From assembly GCA_947457745.1 (NCBI GenBank), contig CANGWT010000069.1:1-7916 (forward strand): DNA of 7,916 nucleotides. Direction: 5' to 3'. How positions within the stretch are numbered: position 1 is the stretch's first letter; each line of letters opens with the position of its first letter. Of the stretch, positions 5,928 through 7,916 are shown piece after piece. The DNA is from Burkholderiaceae bacterium (lineage in GTDB: Bacteria > Pseudomonadota > Gammaproteobacteria > Burkholderiales > Burkholderiaceae). Made by a program: the position numbers and the translations under genes. The notes beneath the pieces were generated by a model. The model was not told where the DNA came from, ran no database searches, and saw only the letters and a program-made list of their open reading frames with translations.

Positions 5928-6784
5928 GCACACAACAGACAAACCAAAATGCCCACATCACCTTCATTGGGGGTGGCAATATGGGCCGTGCTTTAATCAG
6001 CGGCCTACTGGCGAATGGTTTTGAGGCCAATCAACTTTCTGTAGTCGAGGCCAATGCCGCTACTGGCTTGCAGTTACGCCAAGATTTTGGGGTGCAGATC
6101 ATTGGTGCTTTAGGTCAAATAGATTTTGACTTCTCTAAAAACAATGTCGTAGTCATGGCAATTAAGCCCCAGGACTTTAATTTGGTGGCCAAGTCTTTAA
6201 GTACAAAACTCAAGCATGCGACAGCGCCAGGCCCTCTCATTCTCAGTATTGCTGCTGGCATTCGTCTCAAAGATATGAGTCGTTGGCTTGATCATGAGCG
6301 TTGTGTACGTGCGATGCCTAATACCCCAGCATTAATTGGCAAAGGTATTACTGGGCTGTTCGCTGATGCTGCCGTCAATACTGACGACCGCGCCCTAGCG
6401 GAAACTATTTGCAATGCAGTAGGTCAAGCAGTCTGGGTCAATGAGGAAAAACTCATGGATGCTGTTACCGCTGTTTCTGGAAGCGGTCCTGCCTATGTTT
6501 TTGCTTTCTTAGAGGCAATGCAATCGAGTGGCGAGAAACTTGGACTGGACTCGGCTACCGCTCGCAAACTTGCTTACGCCACTTTAGAGGGTGCTACACA
6601 ATTAGCACATAACTCAGATGAGCATGCAGGTGTTCTCCGTGAACAAGTCACTTCCAAGGGTGGCACTACTGCTGCTGCGCTGGATATGCTCAAGCAGCTC
6701 GATTGGCATGGTGCACTTGAAAAAGCAATTGAAGCAGCTAGTCAACGTGGCAAAACCATGGGTGATGAATTAGGCAAGACCTAA
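5924..6784 (+). CDS. proC: Pyrroline-5-carboxylate reductase
   Basis: A complete 286-aa enzyme (E. coli ProC is 269 aa) that reduces 1-pyrroline-5-carboxylate to L-proline with NAD(P)H, the last step of proline synthesis in the cytosol. The Rossmann dinucleotide-binding loop is FIGGGNMG (14-21), followed by MAIKPQ (78-83) and [14 protein letters not shown] (131-144). The C-terminal helical dimerisation domain carries the family signature: [14 protein letters not shown] (185-198), then AYATLEGA (217-224) and [15 protein letters not shown] (242-256). The start overlaps the yggS stop as ATGA, and the few extra N-terminal residues before the Rossmann strand explain the length. It is the last gene of the plus-strand run. 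Its final 15 bp, including the stop codon, also encode the end of ubiA on the other strand, and no terminator hairpin is visible after it. Confidence 0.96.
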   Translation: MSTQQTNQNAHITFIGGGNMGRALISGLLANGFEANQLSVVEANAATGLQLRQDFGVQIIGALGQIDFDFSKNNVVVMAIKPQDFNLVAKSLSTKLKHATAPGPLILSIAAGIRLKDMSRWLDHERCVRAMPNTPALIGKGITGLFADAAVNTDDRALAETICNAVGQAVWVNEEKLMDAVTAVSGSGPAYVFAFLEAMQSSGEKLGLDSATARKLAYATLEGATQLAHNSDEHAGVLREQVTSKGGTTAAALDMLKQLDWHGALEKAIEAASQRGKTMGDELGKT

Positions 6785-7621
6785 TAGAATTCCCAAAAAT
6801 AAGAATCCGCCCAACCAATTATTGTGGCGAAATGCCTTGAAACAATCTTCCCGCTTGCGACTAGCCACTAACTTCAAGTGATATATAGCGCAAGCTATAG
6901 CGAGGCACCAACCCACCCAAAAGTAATTGTTCAGGTTTGCTAGTTGAGCGACCCAAATCTGACTCAGAAATAGCAGGCTATAACTCAGGGCAATCGCTAA
7001 AACATCAAATCGACCGAAGGTAATGGCCGAGGTGCGCAAACCCAGATGTAAATCATCATCACGATCAACCATGGCATAAGCCGTATCGTAAGCAATCGCC
7101 CAGAAGATATTGCCCACAAACAAAATCCAAGCTTCCATTGGAATGAAATCCAATACGGCGGCATAAGCCATCGGAATTCCAAAGCCAAAAGCGATACCAA
7201 GGACTGCCTGCGGCATGGCGAAGAAACGTTTGGTGAAAGGATAAATAATCGCAAGCGCCAAGGCGCAGAAAGAGAGCTCTTGAGTTAAAGCATTCAGCGG
7301 TTGAATGAGTAGGAAGGCTATCAATGCCAAAGTGGCTGCCACGGCCAGCGCCTCCCGTCCGGAAATCTTGCCACTGGTAATAGGGCGATCCTTGGTTCTC
7401 AATACATGGCGATCAAAATCTTGATCCGCATAGTCATTCATAGCGCACCCGGCACTACGCATTAAGAATGTTCCCAAGGAAAAAATAAGGAGCAGATGCC
7501 ATCCAGGAAAACCGCCGCTCGCCAGCCAAAGTGCCCACAAAGTTGGCCACAATAGCAGTAGCGTTCCGATCGGCTTATCCAGACGGATCAGGTAAGCGTA
7601 AGCAATAATACGATCGCGCAT
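6770..7621 (-). CDS. ubiA: 4-hydroxybenzoate octaprenyltransferase (polyprenyltransferase)
   Basis: A complete 283-aa integral inner-membrane prenyltransferase (E. coli UbiA is 290 aa) that attaches the polyprenyl tail to 4-hydroxybenzoate in ubiquinone synthesis. Both Asp-rich prenyl-diphosphate/Mg2+ sites are present: NDYADQDFD (62-70) and DRDDD within [13 protein letters not shown] (178-190). [20 protein letters not shown] (13-32) and [13 protein letters not shown] (53-65) are near-diagnostic of UbiA. About eight or nine hydrophobic segments can be picked out, roughly 17-35, 42-60, 93-110, 115-128, 139-156, 164-180, 204-224, 232-249 and 270-283. The C-terminus stops right after the last hydrophobic stretch. 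No good Shine-Dalgarno precedes the ATG; AAAGAAAG lies rather far upstream, and a 12-codon ORF ends in TGATG on the start. It follows recG on the same strand by 48 bp and overlaps proC tail-to-tail. Confidence 0.96.
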   Translation of the reverse strand: MRDRIIAYAYLIRLDKPIGTLLLLWPTLWALWLASGGFPGWHLLLIFSLGTFLMRSAGCAMNDYADQDFDRHVLRTKDRPITSGKISGREALAVAATLALIAFLLIQPLNALTQELSFCALALAIIYPFTKRFFAMPQAVLGIAFGFGIPMAYAAVLDFIPMEAWILFVGNIFWAIAYDTAYAMVDRDDDLHLGLRTSAITFGRFDVLAIALSYSLLFLSQIWVAQLANLNNYFWVGWCLAIACAIYHLKLVASRKREDCFKAFRHNNWLGGFLFLGILLGLA

Positions 7622-7640
7622 CAGATCATTAGTCTTTCTT

Positions 7641-7669
7641 TAATTGCAATCATAGTCATGGTGCAATTA
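7641..7669. repeat. Inverted repeat between recG and ubiA
   Basis: TAATTGCA (7641-7648) and TGCAATTA (7662-7669) form a perfect 8-bp inverted repeat around a 13-nt centre, ending one base from the recG stop codon. No T-run follows on either strand, so it does not look like an intrinsic terminator. It could be an mRNA hairpin in the ubiA leader or a protein-binding dyad. Eight paired bases in an AT-rich gap could also arise by chance. Confidence 0.42.
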
Positions 7670-7915
7670 TCAAGCTTTTAGAAACTCAGTGCGAGAGCCA
7701 AGCCAACGCTCAAGATGTCTTTCAACTAAGTCGCCATGCTCAGCTAGCAGACGCTCTGCCGCTATCTGAGCTAACTCAATCAGCCAGGCATCACGCTGAA
7801 GATCCACAAATCGCAACATTGCATCCCCAGACTGTTTGGCCCCCAACAATTCACCTGGGCCACGAAGCGACAAGTCGCGCTCTGCTATTACGAATCCGTC
7901 TGCCGTTTCTCGTAA
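7670..7915 (-). CDS. recG: ATP-dependent DNA helicase RecG, C-terminal fragment
   Basis: The last 81 residues of RecG, the double-stranded DNA translocase that remodels stalled replication forks and recombination intermediates. The gene enters from the right edge of the window, so its start and helicase motors are not visible. The segment LRETADGFVIAERDLSLRGPGELLGAKQSG, of which the key part is RGPGELLG followed by KQSG (corresponding to TRQTG in E. coli), is the conserved region after motif VI, in the TRG area shared with Mfd that couples ATP hydrolysis to translocation. The tail ends in RWLGSRTEFLKA and TGA, close in length to the E. coli tail. It lies upstream of ubiA on the same strand, so co-transcription is plausible, but the inverted repeat between them leaves this open. 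Confidence 0.93.
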   Translation of the reverse strand, partial: LRETADGFVIAERDLSLRGPGELLGAKQSGDAMLRFVDLQRDAWLIELAQIAAERLLAEHGDLVERHLERWLGSRTEFLKA

Positions 7916-7916
7916 A

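Noticed and set aside
5593..5956. Overlapping short frames on both strands at the yggS-proC junction.
   Set aside because: The sense frames of YggS and ProC are both complete with full motifs and an ATGA overlap, which leaves no room or need for another gene.
7641..7669. The recG-ubiA inverted repeat as a transcription terminator.
   Set aside because: Stem is AT-rich, loop is 13 nt, and no T-run follows on either strand; a leader hairpin or protein-binding dyad fits better.
1..7916. A novel defence, mobile or biosynthetic system.
   Set aside because: Every frame over about 180 codons that is not an antisense shadow belongs to a well-known core family, gaps total under 200 bp, and there are no transposase, integrase, toxin-antitoxin, direct-repeat array or tRNA attachment signatures.

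Overview
The window reads as a stretch of betaproteobacterial core chromosome, most like Burkholderiales and in particular the Polynucleobacter group. The assignment is inferred from protein similarity, dense packing and moderate GC (mid-forties percent where I counted by hand); a taxon search would be needed to confirm it. There are nine protein genes, seven complete and two cut by the window edges. I see no rRNA, tRNA, insertion sequence, phage gene or CRISPR array.

Layout. (1) 2-592 (+): C-terminal part of a class I, AroG-like DAHP synthase, followed by a strong intrinsic terminator. (2) 643-1212 (-): PduO-type cob(I)alamin adenosyltransferase, whose stop codon lies in the loop of that terminator. 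(3) A 35-bp divergent gap (1213-1247), with -10-like hexamers facing both ways directly next to the two start codons. (4) 1248-6784 (+): a tight five-gene run, glcD-glcE-glcF-yggS-proC, with junction overlaps of 1, 1 and 4 nt and a single 32-nt gap before glcF. (5) 6770-7621 (-): ubiA, which overlaps the end of proC tail-to-tail by 15 bp. (6) 7670-7915 (-): the C-terminus of recG, upstream of ubiA on the same strand; the 48-bp gap between them holds an inverted repeat.

How the genes fit together. GlcDEF form the FAD/Fe-S glycolate dehydrogenase, which oxidises glycolate to glyoxylate and feeds electrons to quinone. YggS is the PLP-homeostasis protein and ProC makes proline; the yggS-proC pairing is old and widespread, and here it appears to be transcribed behind the glycolate genes. 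UbiA makes a ubiquinone precursor, so the window contains both a quinone-dependent dehydrogenase and a quinone-biosynthesis step, though on opposite strands.

I found no convincing undescribed system. The observations worth checking are organisational: a mirrored, possibly leaderless divergent promoter pair; a tandem 12-nt pyrimidine-rich repeat filling the glcE-glcF gap; a stop codon inside a terminator loop; a tail-to-tail gene overlap; a looped micro-ORF before ubiA; and a GC gradient inside glcD.
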